From contig JAVBWK010000026.1 of NCBI GenBank assembly GCA_036677505.1, positions 1 to 64,000 of the forward strand: a DNA stretch of 64,000 nucleotides. Reading direction: 5' to 3'. The notes under the pieces are model-generated. The model searched no databases. It was not told where the DNA came from and saw only the letters and a list, made by a program, of their open reading frames with translations. The number at the start of each line of letters is the position of its first letter. Position 1 is the first letter of the stretch. A program made the position numbers and the translations under genes. Source of the stretch: UBA2227 sp036677505 (GTDB lineage Bacteria > Bacillota_I > Bacilli_A > Erysipelotrichales > Erysipelotrichaceae). Positions 16,905 through 26,368 of the stretch are shown here, one piece after another.

Positions 16905-17884
16905 TGATTCCACATAGTCATACAATTGAGAATTCATTAATGAAAATCTCAGTGATCTCCTATGGTGCGACACTTGTATCAATTCTGGATAAAACCATCA
17001 ATCGCGAGATGGTATTGAATTTTGACAAACCGGAGAGATATAAGTCATCAGATAAATACATCGGAGCGACCATCGGCCGGGTATCCAACCGGATCGCATC
17101 TGGCCGTTTTATACTGGAAAGCAATGCTTATCAGCTGGCAGTAAACAACGGGCCCAACCATCTGCATGGCGGATTTCAGGGTTTTGATAAAAAAGAGTTT
17201 GATTGCTTTGTAACTGAGAATTGTATCCGCTGCACACGTATCAGTCCACATGGCGAAGAAGGTTATCCCGGAAATCTGATGGTCGAAATCATCTATACAC
17301 TACAGGAAAACAAAGTAATAATTGAAACCGTCTGTCAAAGTGACAGGACGACATTGGCTAATCTTACCAATCATACTTACTTCAATCTTGATGACGATAA
17401 GCTATCGATACTTAACCATCGGCTGAAGATCCTTTCTGACCAGGTGTATCCGGTTGATGAGTTCGGCTGTACATACAATCAGCCGTTTAGTGTAAAATCA
17501 ACACCTTTTGATTTTACATCTGATAAAAGAATTGGTGAATGCTTACAAAGTACGCATCCTCAGATTCTGATGGCGCGCGGTCTCGATCATCATTTTGACA
17601 TAAAATCTGCTGGAATACGCTTAGCAGCAATATTGTCAAATAAGGACACCCGAATGCTGATATACACCGATAAACCGGGAATGCATGTATACTCTGCAAA
17701 CTATCTGGATGGCACTGACATCGGAAGTGAAGGACTACCGTATCATCATCATTCAGGCATCTGTTTTGAAACACAATATGTACCAAACAGCATCAATTTC
17801 AATCAGACAATAGCTCCGATCATCCAGGCAGGTCAGATTCAGAAACATCAGACAGTCTTCGAATTTCAAAGAATCGAGGGATAA
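16901..17884 (+). CDS. galM: aldose 1-epimerase (galactose mutarotase)
   Basis: GalM interconverts the anomers of galactose so that GalK can use the alpha form. The 327-residue protein has the family landmarks GATIGRVSNRIA, NNGPNHLHGG, the catalytic NHTYFNL histidine segment, and a late FETQYVPNSIN glutamate segment. It overlaps rnc by four bases and is followed one base later by galK, so both probably share the plsX-rnc transcript. Two adjacent ATG codons could serve as start. Confidence 0.93.
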   Translation: MMIPHSHTIENSLMKISVISYGATLVSILDKTINREMVLNFDKPERYKSSDKYIGATIGRVSNRIASGRFILESNAYQLAVNNGPNHLHGGFQGFDKKEFDCFVTENCIRCTRISPHGEEGYPGNLMVEIIYTLQENKVIIETVCQSDRTTLANLTNHTYFNLDDDKLSILNHRLKILSDQVYPVDEFGCTYNQPFSVKSTPFDFTSDKRIGECLQSTHPQILMARGLDHHFDIKSAGIRLAAILSNKDTRMLIYTDKPGMHVYSANYLDGTDIGSEGLPYHHHSGICFETQYVPNSINFNQTIAPIIQAGQIQKHQTVFEFQRIEG

Positions 17885-17885
17885 T

Positions 17886-19157
17886 ATGAACATAACGCGA
17901 GTGCGGAAATCCATCATAGACGGTGAATTTAATGAGTTATTTAGCAAACTGACAGTCGGTGCTCAGTCAGACATCTCCCAAAACCGCTGGCTTTCTTTGA
18001 TCGGAAAATTTGAATCTGTGTTCGGGCAGACAGATATTTTGGGATTCAGTGCGCCGGGGAGATCGGAAATCGGTGGTAATCATACCGATCATCAGTGGGG
18101 GCGAGTCTTGGCTGCAGCTGTAAATCTCGATACGATTGCTGTGGCAGCCAAAAATGATTCGCATCTGATTCATATCCGCTCACAAGGTTATTTTATTGAT
18201 CCAATCGATATCACTGACTTAGGCATACGTGAAGAAGAAATCCATCGAAGTGAAGCACTGATTCGCGGGATATGTGCCGAATTTTCTAGGAAAGGGTACA
18301 ATATCGGCGGATTCAATGCAGTCATTGATTCACAAGTTCTGCCTGGTTCAGGTATATCCTCGTCAGCCGCCTTTGAAGTGCTGATCGGCCAAATCCTTTC
18401 CGGACTTTTTAATGAACAGATCGTAGACCCACAAACCTTGGCTATGATTGGGCAGACTGCTGAAAATACATACTTCAAAAAATCATGCGGTTTGATGGAT
18501 CAGATGACTAGTGCTGTAGGCGGATTCGTCTTCATCGATTTCCACGACCCCAAATCTCCGATCGTTGAAAAGATCAATCTTGATCTTGACGAATTCGGTT
18601 ATGTGCTTTGTCTCACCGATACTGGCGGTTCACATGAGAATCTGTCTGATGCCTATGGTCTGATGCCGGCCGAGATGAAAAAAGTTGCGAATTTTTTCAA
18701 TCAGCCGGTCTTATCACGAATCACATCTGCTCAGCTGATCCGACAGCTGTCAAAAGTGAGAGCTGCGTGCGGTGATCGCGCCTGTTTGCGGGCTTTGCAT
18801 TTTCTAAATGAGACCCAACGGGTCTTATTACAGAAAAGGGCATTGTTAAATCGGGATATCAACGAATTTCTCAGGCTTGTCATCGAGTCCGGTCAGTCGT
18901 CATATATGTATCTTCAAAATGTATATATGCCGACAGATACTGATTATCAGCCGTTGGCCGTAGCTTTGGCACTGAGTCAGCAGTTTTTAAAAGAGGGTGC
19001 TTATCGTGTTCACGGCGGCGGATTGGCTGGGACGATTCAGGCTTTTGTGCCTAAACAACAAATAAGCAGTTATATCAATGAAATGGAAAAAGTGTTTGGG
19101 GAAAACTCGACATACAAGTTGGGCATTCGATCGATAGGTTCGATCCAGGTATTCTAG
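17886..19157 (+). CDS. galK: galactokinase
   Basis: GalK phosphorylates alpha-galactose at C1. The 423-residue GHMP kinase has the galactokinase signature in the form APGRSEIGGNHTDHQ, the ATP-binding LPGSGISSSAAFE loop, and the C-terminal VHGGGLAGT motif. The signature differs from the textbook GRVNLIGEHTDY but matches forms I know from clostridia-like organisms. Neither galT nor galE is nearby, so the rest of the Leloir pathway must be elsewhere or be bypassed. Confidence 0.92.
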   Translation: MNITRVRKSIIDGEFNELFSKLTVGAQSDISQNRWLSLIGKFESVFGQTDILGFSAPGRSEIGGNHTDHQWGRVLAAAVNLDTIAVAAKNDSHLIHIRSQGYFIDPIDITDLGIREEEIHRSEALIRGICAEFSRKGYNIGGFNAVIDSQVLPGSGISSSAAFEVLIGQILSGLFNEQIVDPQTLAMIGQTAENTYFKKSCGLMDQMTSAVGGFVFIDFHDPKSPIVEKINLDLDEFGYVLCLTDTGGSHENLSDAYGLMPAEMKKVANFFNQPVLSRITSAQLIRQLSKVRAACGDRACLRALHFLNETQRVLLQKRALLNRDINEFLRLVIESGQSSYMYLQNVYMPTDTDYQPLAVALALSQQFLKEGAYRVHGGGLAGTIQAFVPKQQISSYINEMEKVFGENSTYKLGIRSIGSIQVF

Positions 19158-19168
19158 AAGGAGTCCAT

Positions 19169-19999
19169 ATGGCTAAAATTGTAAAGAAAGAATTCTTAAA
19201 TGAAGGAGTAGCATCGATGGTGATCAAAGCCCCTCGAATCGCAGCAAAAGCACAGGCAGGGCACTTTGTGATGATTCGCATCGACCAGCACGGAGAGCGC
19301 TTCCCACTGACGATTGCTGATTCAGATCCGATCAACGGTGATATTCGCATCATTTTTCAAATCGTCGGAGGCAGTACAATCAAACTGAACCGACTGAATG
19401 AAGGGGATGAAGTCTTGGATATTGTCGGTCCTCTGGGCATGCCTTTGCATCATCAAAAAGTCAGACATGCAGTTGTGATTGGCGGAGGGGTCGGATGTGC
19501 AATAGCCTATCCCCATGCCAAAGCGTTGAAACAACAGGGAGTACAGGTCAGTTTTATTGCCGGCTTTCGCAATAAGGACTTGTTTATCTTAAAAGACGAA
19601 ATCGAACATATCGCTGATCAAGTTTATTTTACGACGGATGATGGTTCTGCATATCGTAAGGGGTTTGTGACCGATTTGCTCAAAGAACTGCTCAATAACG
19701 ATCGTTCCATTGATTTGGTCATAGCCATCGGACCTGTTGCAATGATGAAAGCAGTCGCAAATGTGACACGTCCGTATGAAATCAAAACCGTAGTCAGCTT
19801 GAATCCGATTATGATCGATGGAACCGGGATGTGTGGCGGATGTCGCGTCAAAGTCGGCAATGAGTATAAATTTGCCTGCGTCGACGGACCAGAGTTTGAT
19901 GGGCACCTGGTAGATTTTGATGAACTGATGCTCAGAAACTCTGCATATGTCCAACAGGAAAAGCATTTATGTCAGCTGACCAAGGAGGAAGAGCAATGA
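19169..19999 (+). CDS. nfnA: NfnA-type ferredoxin:NADP+ oxidoreductase subunit (FAD, [2Fe-2S])
   Basis: The small subunit of the electron-bifurcating NADH-dependent ferredoxin:NADP+ oxidoreductase couples NADH and ferredoxin oxidation to NADP+ reduction. The 276-residue protein has a ferredoxin-reductase FAD domain (RFPLTIAD), a nucleotide site GGGVGCAIAYP, and a C-terminal [2Fe-2S] cysteine set (GTGMCGGCRV and FACVDGPEF). AGAAGGAG precedes the ATG. It overlaps nfnB. Older annotations name it sulfide dehydrogenase subunit SudB. Confidence 0.9.
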   Translation: MAKIVKKEFLNEGVASMVIKAPRIAAKAQAGHFVMIRIDQHGERFPLTIADSDPINGDIRIIFQIVGGSTIKLNRLNEGDEVLDIVGPLGMPLHHQKVRHAVVIGGGVGCAIAYPHAKALKQQGVQVSFIAGFRNKDLFILKDEIEHIADQVYFTTDDGSAYRKGFVTDLLKELLNNDRSIDLVIAIGPVAMMKAVANVTRPYEIKTVVSLNPIMIDGTGMCGGCRVKVGNEYKFACVDGPEFDGHLVDFDELMLRNSAYVQQEKHLCQLTKEEEQ

Positions 20000-21372
20000 T
20001 CAAACCTCTGAAAACACCGATGCCGCTTGCTGATGCTGAGGTAAGAAGCACGAATTTTTGTGAAGTTGCCTTAGGATACACTTACGAAGATGCGCTGTCA
20101 GAAGCACAACGTTGTCTGCAGTGTCTGCATAAACCGTGTGTGGCCAGCTGTCCGGTCAATGTCGATATTCCAAAATTCATCTTGGCTGTCAAAGAAGACA
20201 GATTGGATGATGCTTTGAGCATCATTCACCAGACTAACTGTTTCCCATCGATTTGCGGAAGGGTTTGTCCGCAGGAAGTCCAGTGTGAAAGCACTTGTGT
20301 CATGGCCAAGCGCTATCAGTCCGTGGCCATCGGACGTTTGGAACGTTATGTCGGCGATCACGCCAAAGTCCGTCTTGAAGGTAAACCTTTGGATCAGACT
20401 TATAAAGTGGCAGTTGTCGGCAGCGGTCCGTCCGGACTTGCCTGTGCTTATGACTGTGCAAAAGCCGGCTATGCCGTAACCGTATTTGAAGCATGGCACG
20501 ATATCGGCGGTGTTTTGAGATATGGAATTCCGGAGTTCCGGCTTCCGAAGAAGACCGTGGATAAAGAAATCGATCTTTTGCGCCAACTCGGTGTTGAGTT
20601 TGAGTGCAATATCGTCATTGGAAAAACCTTAGAATGCCACGAACTCTTTGAAATGGGATATAAAGCTGTTTTTTTGGGTACCGGAGCAGGATTGCCTACA
20701 TTTATGAACATTGAGGGAGAAGGATCTATAGGTGTATTTTCAGCCAATGAATTTCTGACCCGCGTCAATTTTATGAAAGCAGGCCAGCCCACGTATGACA
20801 CTCCGTTACTTACCGGTAAAAAAGTTGTCGTTATCGGTGGCGGCAATGTAGCTATGGATGCTGCCCGATGTGCCAAACGCCTGGGATATGATACGACAAT
20901 CGTGTACAGACGTTCACTAAATGAACTTCCGGCACGTCAGGAAGAAGTGGAGCATGCGATCGAAGAAAACATTAAATTTGAACTGCTGTCTGCACCGGTA
21001 AAGATTTTAGCCGATGCACACGGTCGAGTGCATTCGATATTGTGTCAACGTATGCAACTTACGGAACCCGGTCCTGACGGACGCTGTAAAGTGGTTCCGA
21101 CAATGGATGAACCTTTTGAAATCGAAACGGATACTATCATCGTCGCCATCGGTACTTCACCCAATCCGATTCTGATACGGAGCACCAAAGAGCTGAAAAC
21201 CGGTAAATGGGGTACGATCGAAGTGGATGATCATCAGCAGACATCATTAAATCATGTCTATGCCGGCGGCGATGCCGTGACCGGAGCGGCTACGGTCATT
21301 GAAGCGCTTGGTGCGGGTAAAAAAGCAGCAGCATCCATCATCGAGTATTTCAGAAGTAAACAAGCCGGATGA
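19996..21372 (+). CDS. nfnB: NfnB-type oxidoreductase subunit (GltD-like, [4Fe-4S])
   Basis: The 458-residue large subunit resembles the glutamate synthase small subunit. N-terminal cysteines (CLQCLHKPCVASCPVN, then CGRVCPQEVQCESTC) hold two [4Fe-4S] clusters. FAD (GSGPSGLACAYD) and NAD(P) (VIGGGNVAMDAAR) sites follow. The ATG at 19996 is preceded by AAGGAGGAA and overlaps the nfnA stop (ATGA), so I reject an earlier in-frame start inside nfnA. The absence of a large GltB gene beside it supports the Nfn complex rather than glutamate synthase. Confidence 0.9.
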   Translation: MIKPLKTPMPLADAEVRSTNFCEVALGYTYEDALSEAQRCLQCLHKPCVASCPVNVDIPKFILAVKEDRLDDALSIIHQTNCFPSICGRVCPQEVQCESTCVMAKRYQSVAIGRLERYVGDHAKVRLEGKPLDQTYKVAVVGSGPSGLACAYDCAKAGYAVTVFEAWHDIGGVLRYGIPEFRLPKKTVDKEIDLLRQLGVEFECNIVIGKTLECHELFEMGYKAVFLGTGAGLPTFMNIEGEGSIGVFSANEFLTRVNFMKAGQPTYDTPLLTGKKVVVIGGGNVAMDAARCAKRLGYDTTIVYRRSLNELPARQEEVEHAIEENIKFELLSAPVKILADAHGRVHSILCQRMQLTEPGPDGRCKVVPTMDEPFEIETDTIIVAIGTSPNPILIRSTKELKTGKWGTIEVDDHQQTSLNHVYAGGDAVTGAATVIEALGAGKKAAASIIEYFRSKQAG

Positions 21373-21381
21373 CCCCGGCTT
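21363..21381 (+). terminator. weak hairpin at the end of nfnB
   Basis: AAGCCGG and CCGGCTT pair around the nfnB stop codon, but no clear T-run follows. It may stabilise the 3' end rather than terminate efficiently. Confidence 0.4.
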
Positions 21382-21419
21382 TCACTTGTCAAGACTGTAA
21401 AATAACTAAATTAGTGATA

Positions 21420-21428
21420 TGATATAAA
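21420..21428 (+). promoter_or_regulatory. extended minus-10 element before polC
   Basis: TGATATAAA is an extended minus-10-like sequence, the same ATGATATAA string seen before ruvA, murG and ttcA. No minus-35 is evident. The predicted start would fall at the ribosome-binding site, so the exact promoter is uncertain. Confidence 0.35.
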
Positions 21429-21446
21429 CCAAAGGATGTGAATCAG

Positions 21447-24400
21447 TTGCAAACATTGCAGTTTAAAAAAATAGTTGAACAAATCGGTCTGACACCAGAA
21501 GAAAAACTGATGGTAGAAAAAGCTGTCATGGAACGGCCGACGTTTGTAGTCAACCGAAAAATATTGAAAATCGCATTGAAAAATGATCGGCCGCTTCCGT
21601 TTTTGACGTGGAAAAAGATTCAGGACGGATTGATCAGACTGACACACTCCAATGTCGAATTACAGATTATCTGTGAACCTTCAACTGTGCATATCAAAGA
21701 AATAGAACAATATGTCCGCTATTACTCTGGCTTGATACCTAACGGACGTTTATTAAATGACACTTATCTTGCCATGGGCCAGGATGAGATTGACTGTCTT
21801 TGTCCGTTGACTCATCAGAAGGAGGATATAGATCGTCTTCTGCCAGATTTGAATTCTTTTTTGCAGCTGTGCGGAATTCACTGGCCGATCAGAAGCAAAC
21901 TTGTCGAACGAAACGGAACGACTGTCGAAGTGGATATGCCTGTTTCAATAGAGAAAGTCGTTGAACCTAAGAAAGAGTTCAAGGATTTCAGACGAAAGAA
22001 GAAAACATATGCTGCGGTGAAGATTAATGACATTCAGGACAATATGATCGATATCCAGATCGAAGGATCTGTATTTCAGGTTGAAAGCCGTGATATTGCC
22101 AATGGCGGACAGTTAATGCAGCTTATTTACCTTACAGATGACACGGACTCTATTTCTGTCAAGAGGTATGCACGCAAATCGGAGGAAAAAGAATCATTCA
22201 ATCAGCTGAGTATCGGTGACTTTATCGTTGTCAAAGGACGCAGTACGTATGATCAGTATGCCAAAGATGTCATCATCATTGCTGATGAAGTCAGTATTAT
22301 GCCGAGAAAAACTGCTGCAGCCGACCACAGTAAATTTAAAAGAGTGGAGTGGCATTCACATTCCAATATGTCTGAAATGGATGGTGTCTGTGATGTAGAG
22401 ACACTGATTGAAACAGCGTTTGCCTACGGACATGAAGGATTAGCCATCACAGATCATATGGTTGCACAAGCATTTCCCAAAGCACAGTTTACGGTAAGCC
22501 GATTAAAGAAACAGTATCCCGATAAGCCGTTTAAAATGGTATACGGTGTCGAAATGAATATGGTCGACCCGATTCTGAGAATCGTTGAAAATCCAAGAGG
22601 TCAGATTCTTGAGGAAATGACGATCGTTGCCTTTGATCTAGAAACAACCGGTCTTTCATCACGATATGATGAAATCATTGAGTTTGGGGCCGTAAAGCTT
22701 AGATATGGAGAAGTGATCGACCGGCTTCAGTTTTTTGTAAAACCTTCTGTCGATATTCCTTTGTTTATCAGTGAAAAGACTAATATCAGACAGGAACATG
22801 TTGAGCAAGCACAAACGATTGACGTTTTGATGCCTGAAATTTTGAGGTTTTTTTCTGATCATGTACTAGTCGCGCACAATGCCGCCTTTGATGTCCGTTT
22901 TATCAATGAAAATTTGAAACGCTTGAATAGAAATCCTCTGCAAAATACGGTAATCGATACTCTTGACTGTGCAAGAGCACTGATCAAAGACAGAAAAGCG
23001 TTTAAACTTGGAAAAGTTGCGAGATATTATGCGATTCCTTATGATGAAGAAGTGGCTCACCGGGCTGATTATGATGCAGAGATAGTCGGGATGGTCGCTG
23101 TCAATCTTTTAAAAGATGCCAGAGATAAAAACTGTAAAACAATTGAAGATTTACAAAGCGTTCAGGATGCAGATGCGTTTAAGAGCGTGATGCGCAATCA
23201 TGTCAATGTCATTGCCAAAAACCAGGCAGGTTTAAAAAGTTTATTCGAATTGGTCACACTTTCGCATACGCAGTATCTCGCTTTTTTCGGAAAGGCAAAC
23301 AGTAAGAAAGATGAAGATGAGTTTATGGCTGAACCGCGGATCATCCGTGATGAAATCATTTCCCGTCGGCAAAATCTGCTGATCGGTTCAAGCTGTTACA
23401 ATGGAGAAATCTTTGAAATTGCTGCCAATCAAAGCCGTCAGAACCTGATGGATGCAATGAAGTTTTATGATTTTATTGAAGTTCAGCCGCCTGCCAACTA
23501 CCAGCCGCTGATCGATCAACATTCGATTGCTTCCAGAAAACGTCTGATCATGATTTTAAAAGATATCATCGATACAGCTATGGAGCTAAATATTCCGGTG
23601 TTGGCTACCGGTGATGTTCATTATGCGACCAAAGAACAAAAGCAGTTCAGGGAGATTTATATTCAGGCGCAGGGTATCGGCGGCATCCGTCACCCTTTGT
23701 ACATATATAATGCCCAGCGCCGCATGAACTCCGTTTCGCCCGATCAGCATCTGCGTACTACTCAAGAAATGTTGGATGCTTTTGATTTTCTGGATGATAC
23801 GACTGCTTCACAAATCGTTATCGATAACACACGTCAGATGCTGAATCAGGTTGATGAAGTATTCCCGATCCAAAAGGGACTGTTTACTCCTTCGATTGAA
23901 GGAGCGGATGCAAAACTAAGCGAAGTCTGTTATAAAAATGCTTATCGGCAGTATGGCAGTCAGCTGCCGGTGCCGGTACAGCAGCGTTTGGCTAAAGAAC
24001 TGACTTCAATCATTTCCAACGGTTTCGGTGTCATTTACTATATCGCTCATTTATTGGTCAAAAAATCTCTTGAAGATGGCTATTTGGTCGGTTCACGGGG
24101 TTCTGTAGGATCATCTTTCGTTGCTACGATGGCCGAGATCACGGAGGTAAATCCATTACCGCCACATTACAGCTGCCCGCAATGCAGTTACAGCGAATTT
24201 TTCTTTGACGGCCGGGTAAGCAGCGGCTATGATCTTCCGGACAAGTTTTGTCCTCATTGTTCCTCACTGATGCATGGTGACGGTCAGGATATTCCGTTTG
24301 AAACATTTTTAGGTTTTGAAGGGGATAAAGTTCCGGATATTGATTTGAATTTCTCAGGGGATTATCAGGAAAAAGCACACGCTTACACAAAAGTGTTATT

Positions 24401-25784
24401 CGGTGAAGATCACGTGTTCCGTGCCGGCACGATCGGAACGGTTGCCCAGAAAACTGCTTTCGGCTATGTCAGCGGCTATTGTGAGGAAAAGGGCATAGAT
24501 ATACCGATGCGTCAGGCACAGCGCATACGTCTTGCTTCGGGGTGTGAAGGTGTCAAACGGACGACCGGTCAGCACCCGGGCGGTATCGTGGTCATTCCTA
24601 AGGATGTCGATATTCACCAGTTTACTCCCGTCCAATTTCCGGCGAATAATCCTACATCCGAATGGAAAACGACACACTTCGACTATAATGACTTGCACGA
24701 TAATTTACTAAAACTTGATATTTTGGGACATGTAGATCCAACAGCGATTAAGCTGCTTGAAAAAGTGACCGGTGTCGACCCGAAGTCCATTCCGATGAAT
24801 GACCCGAAAGTCATATCTGTATTTTCGGATCTGACATCTTTAAACATTGACAGCCGCAATTATTCGGAATCTAATGGTGCTGTCGGGCTTCCGGAGTTCG
24901 GTACGCCGTTTGTTCGTGAAATTCTGAAAATAACGAGACCTCAGACATTTTCAGATTTGGTCCGTATATCCGGATTATCCCATGGGACTGATGTTTGGTT
25001 AAACAATGCAAAGGATCTGATTTTAAACGGATATCATCTTTCGGATGTCATCGGTTGTCGTGATGATATCATGATTTATCTCATTCAGCGCGGACTTCAG
25101 CCTAAACAGGCTTTCGATATCATGGAGTCTGTCCGAAAAGGAAAGGGTTTAAAACCTGAGTGGGAAGAACTGATGCTTCAACATAAAATCGATCCGTGGT
25201 ATATCGATTCATGTAAGCGGATTAAGTATATGTTCCCCAAAGCCCATGCCGTTGCTTATGTCATCATGGCCGTGCGCGTCGCCTGGTTTAAGGTGTACCA
25301 TCCGCTGGCCTATTATGTGTCTTATTTCTCTTTGCGATGCAATGCATATGATATTGATGTCATGCGTAAAGGCAGTCAGGCCATTTTGCAGCGGCTGACC
25401 GATATTGACCGGCGGCTGCGCGACAACAATACGAAGTTTCAGGTAACCAATAAAGAGCGTGAACTGTACAATACACTGGAAGTCGCATTGGAGATGACCT
25501 TGCGAGGATATCGCTTTGATAATATTGATTTACGTCTTTCTTTGGCGGATGAATTTATGATACATCCGAAGGATTCCAGGATCTTAATTCCGCCGTTTAA
25601 AGTACTCGACGGACTTGGGGATAATGTCGCCCGCTCGATCGTTGATGCCCGTGAGCAATGTTTCTTTTTATCGAAGGAGGATCTTCAAAACCGTACACAG
25701 ATCAACGGTACGCAGATTCGCAAAATGGAAATCATGGGTGTGTTGGATGACCTGCAGGATGAAAATCAGCTTTCACTCTTCTGA
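21447..25784 (+). CDS. polC: DNA polymerase III alpha subunit, PolC type
   Basis: PolC is the replicative polymerase of low-GC Gram-positives with built-in proofreading. The protein of about 1,445 residues has an OB/PHP region (WHSHSNMSEMDG), an epsilon-like exonuclease domain (FDLETTGL, HNAAFDVRF, HRADYDAE), a zinc-binding pair (CPQC...CPHC), and the polymerase core (VGSRGSVGSS, PDIDLNFSG). I chose the TTG at 21447, about 10 bases after AAAGGA. A GTG at 21438 is in frame but sits almost on the ribosome-binding site. It lies directly upstream of rimP-nusA as in Bacillus. Confidence 0.97.
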   Translation: MQTLQFKKIVEQIGLTPEEKLMVEKAVMERPTFVVNRKILKIALKNDRPLPFLTWKKIQDGLIRLTHSNVELQIICEPSTVHIKEIEQYVRYYSGLIPNGRLLNDTYLAMGQDEIDCLCPLTHQKEDIDRLLPDLNSFLQLCGIHWPIRSKLVERNGTTVEVDMPVSIEKVVEPKKEFKDFRRKKKTYAAVKINDIQDNMIDIQIEGSVFQVESRDIANGGQLMQLIYLTDDTDSISVKRYARKSEEKESFNQLSIGDFIVVKGRSTYDQYAKDVIIIADEVSIMPRKTAAADHSKFKRVEWHSHSNMSEMDGVCDVETLIETAFAYGHEGLAITDHMVAQAFPKAQFTVSRLKKQYPDKPFKMVYGVEMNMVDPILRIVENPRGQILEEMTIVAFDLETTGLSSRYDEIIEFGAVKLRYGEVIDRLQFFVKPSVDIPLFISEKTNIRQEHVEQAQTIDVLMPEILRFFSDHVLVAHNAAFDVRFINENLKRLNRNPLQNTVIDTLDCARALIKDRKAFKLGKVARYYAIPYDEEVAHRADYDAEIVGMVAVNLLKDARDKNCKTIEDLQSVQDADAFKSVMRNHVNVIAKNQAGLKSLFELVTLSHTQYLAFFGKANSKKDEDEFMAEPRIIRDEIISRRQNLLIGSSCYNGEIFEIAANQSRQNLMDAMKFYDFIEVQPPANYQPLIDQHSIASRKRLIMILKDIIDTAMELNIPVLATGDVHYATKEQKQFREIYIQAQGIGGIRHPLYIYNAQRRMNSVSPDQHLRTTQEMLDAFDFLDDTTASQIVIDNTRQMLNQVDEVFPIQKGLFTPSIEGADAKLSEVCYKNAYRQYGSQLPVPVQQRLAKELTSIISNGFGVIYYIAHLLVKKSLEDGYLVGSRGSVGSSFVATMAEITEVNPLPPHYSCPQCSYSEFFFDGRVSSGYDLPDKFCPHCSSLMHGDGQDIPFETFLGFEGDKVPDIDLNFSGDYQEKAHAYTKVLFGEDHVFRAGTIGTVAQKTAFGYVSGYCEEKGIDIPMRQAQRIRLASGCEGVKRTTGQHPGGIVVIPKDVDIHQFTPVQFPANNPTSEWKTTHFDYNDLHDNLLKLDILGHVDPTAIKLLEKVTGVDPKSIPMNDPKVISVFSDLTSLNIDSRNYSESNGAVGLPEFGTPFVREILKITRPQTFSDLVRISGLSHGTDVWLNNAKDLILNGYHLSDVIGCRDDIMIYLIQRGLQPKQAFDIMESVRKGKGLKPEWEELMLQHKIDPWYIDSCKRIKYMFPKAHAVAYVIMAVRVAWFKVYHPLAYYVSYFSLRCNAYDIDVMRKGSQAILQRLTDIDRRLRDNNTKFQVTNKERELYNTLEVALEMTLRGYRFDNIDLRLSLADEFMIHPKDSRILIPPFKVLDGLGDNVARSIVDAREQCFFLSKEDLQNRTQINGTQIRKMEIMGVLDDLQDENQLSLF

Positions 25785-25795
25785 GTCACAATGAC

Positions 25796-25824
25796 TTGCA
25801 TTCAAGCGTTATTTATAGTAGAAT
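25796..25824 (+). promoter_or_regulatory. promoter of the rimP-nusA-infB operon
   Basis: TTGCAT, a 17-base spacer and TAGAAT form a good sigma-A-type promoter. The transcript would start near 25831, giving a leader of about 57 bases that contains a stable hairpin. Confidence 0.7.
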
Positions 25825-25843
25825 AAACATGCGAAGTAAACAG

Positions 25844-25863
25844 GGAGTGGTCAGAACCACTCC
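25844..25863 (+). promoter_or_regulatory. leader hairpin upstream of rimP, possible attenuator
   Basis: GGAGTGGT and ACCACTCC form a perfect eight-base stem with loop CAGA. Outer CGAA/TTCG and AAACA/TGTTT segments may extend it. The sequence after it is T-rich but not a clean T-run. NusA and RimP operons often carry such leaders. Confidence 0.5.
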
Positions 25864-25887
25864 TTCGTGTTTGTTTAAGGAGGTATT

Positions 25888-26355
25888 ATGTCTTCAATTT
25901 CTTCCGTCCGATCTTTAGTTGAACCGATTTTAATCAAGCATAACGTCATCTGTTATGAGTGCAAATGGATCAACGAAGGCAAGAACCGGATACTTCAAAT
26001 AGCGATCATGCGTGATGACGGATCCATGGATTTAGATACCTGTCAGTTGGTATCCAATGAAGTTTCCGAAGTTTTGGATGATCATGATTTAATCCCTTTT
26101 GAATATTATTTGGAAGTATGCTCGGCCGGAGCTGAAAGGGAATTACGTAATGATACGGAAATTTCTGCCGTCATTGGCGCATATGTTTTCATTCGTCTGA
26201 ACAAACCGGTGGATAAGATGATGGAAGTCACAGGGGAGTTGCTAAGTTTTGAGGATGGGATTGTTGTCGTTGAGTATCGAAATAAACAGAAAAAGAGCAA
26301 ATTAACCATTGAAAGAAGCAACATATCGCTTATTCGCTTAGCGGTTGCTTTGTAA
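25888..26355 (+). CDS. rimP: ribosome maturation factor RimP
   Basis: RimP is needed for 30S subunit maturation. The 155-residue protein has the family's N-terminal alpha/beta domain with DLDTCQLVSNEVSEVLD and the YYLEVCSAGAERELR motif (usually EVSSPG), then a C-terminal SH3-like domain. AAGGAGG precedes the ATG. It is the first gene of the rimP-nusA-ylxR-ylxQ-infB-rbfA operon. Confidence 0.93.
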   Translation: MSSISSVRSLVEPILIKHNVICYECKWINEGKNRILQIAIMRDDGSMDLDTCQLVSNEVSEVLDDHDLIPFEYYLEVCSAGAERELRNDTEISAVIGAYVFIRLNKPVDKMMEVTGELLSFEDGIVVVEYRNKQKKSKLTIERSNISLIRLAVAL

Positions 26356-26368
26356 TGAAGGAGTAAAG

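Noticed and set aside
20098..20586. Minus-strand open frame opposite nfnB
   Set aside because: It mirrors cysteine- and glycine-rich codons of nfnB; no independent evidence.
19996..21372. Glutamate synthase small subunit (gltD)
   Set aside because: The sequence family overlaps, but the partner NfnA-type subunit overlaps the gene and no large glutamate synthase gene is present.
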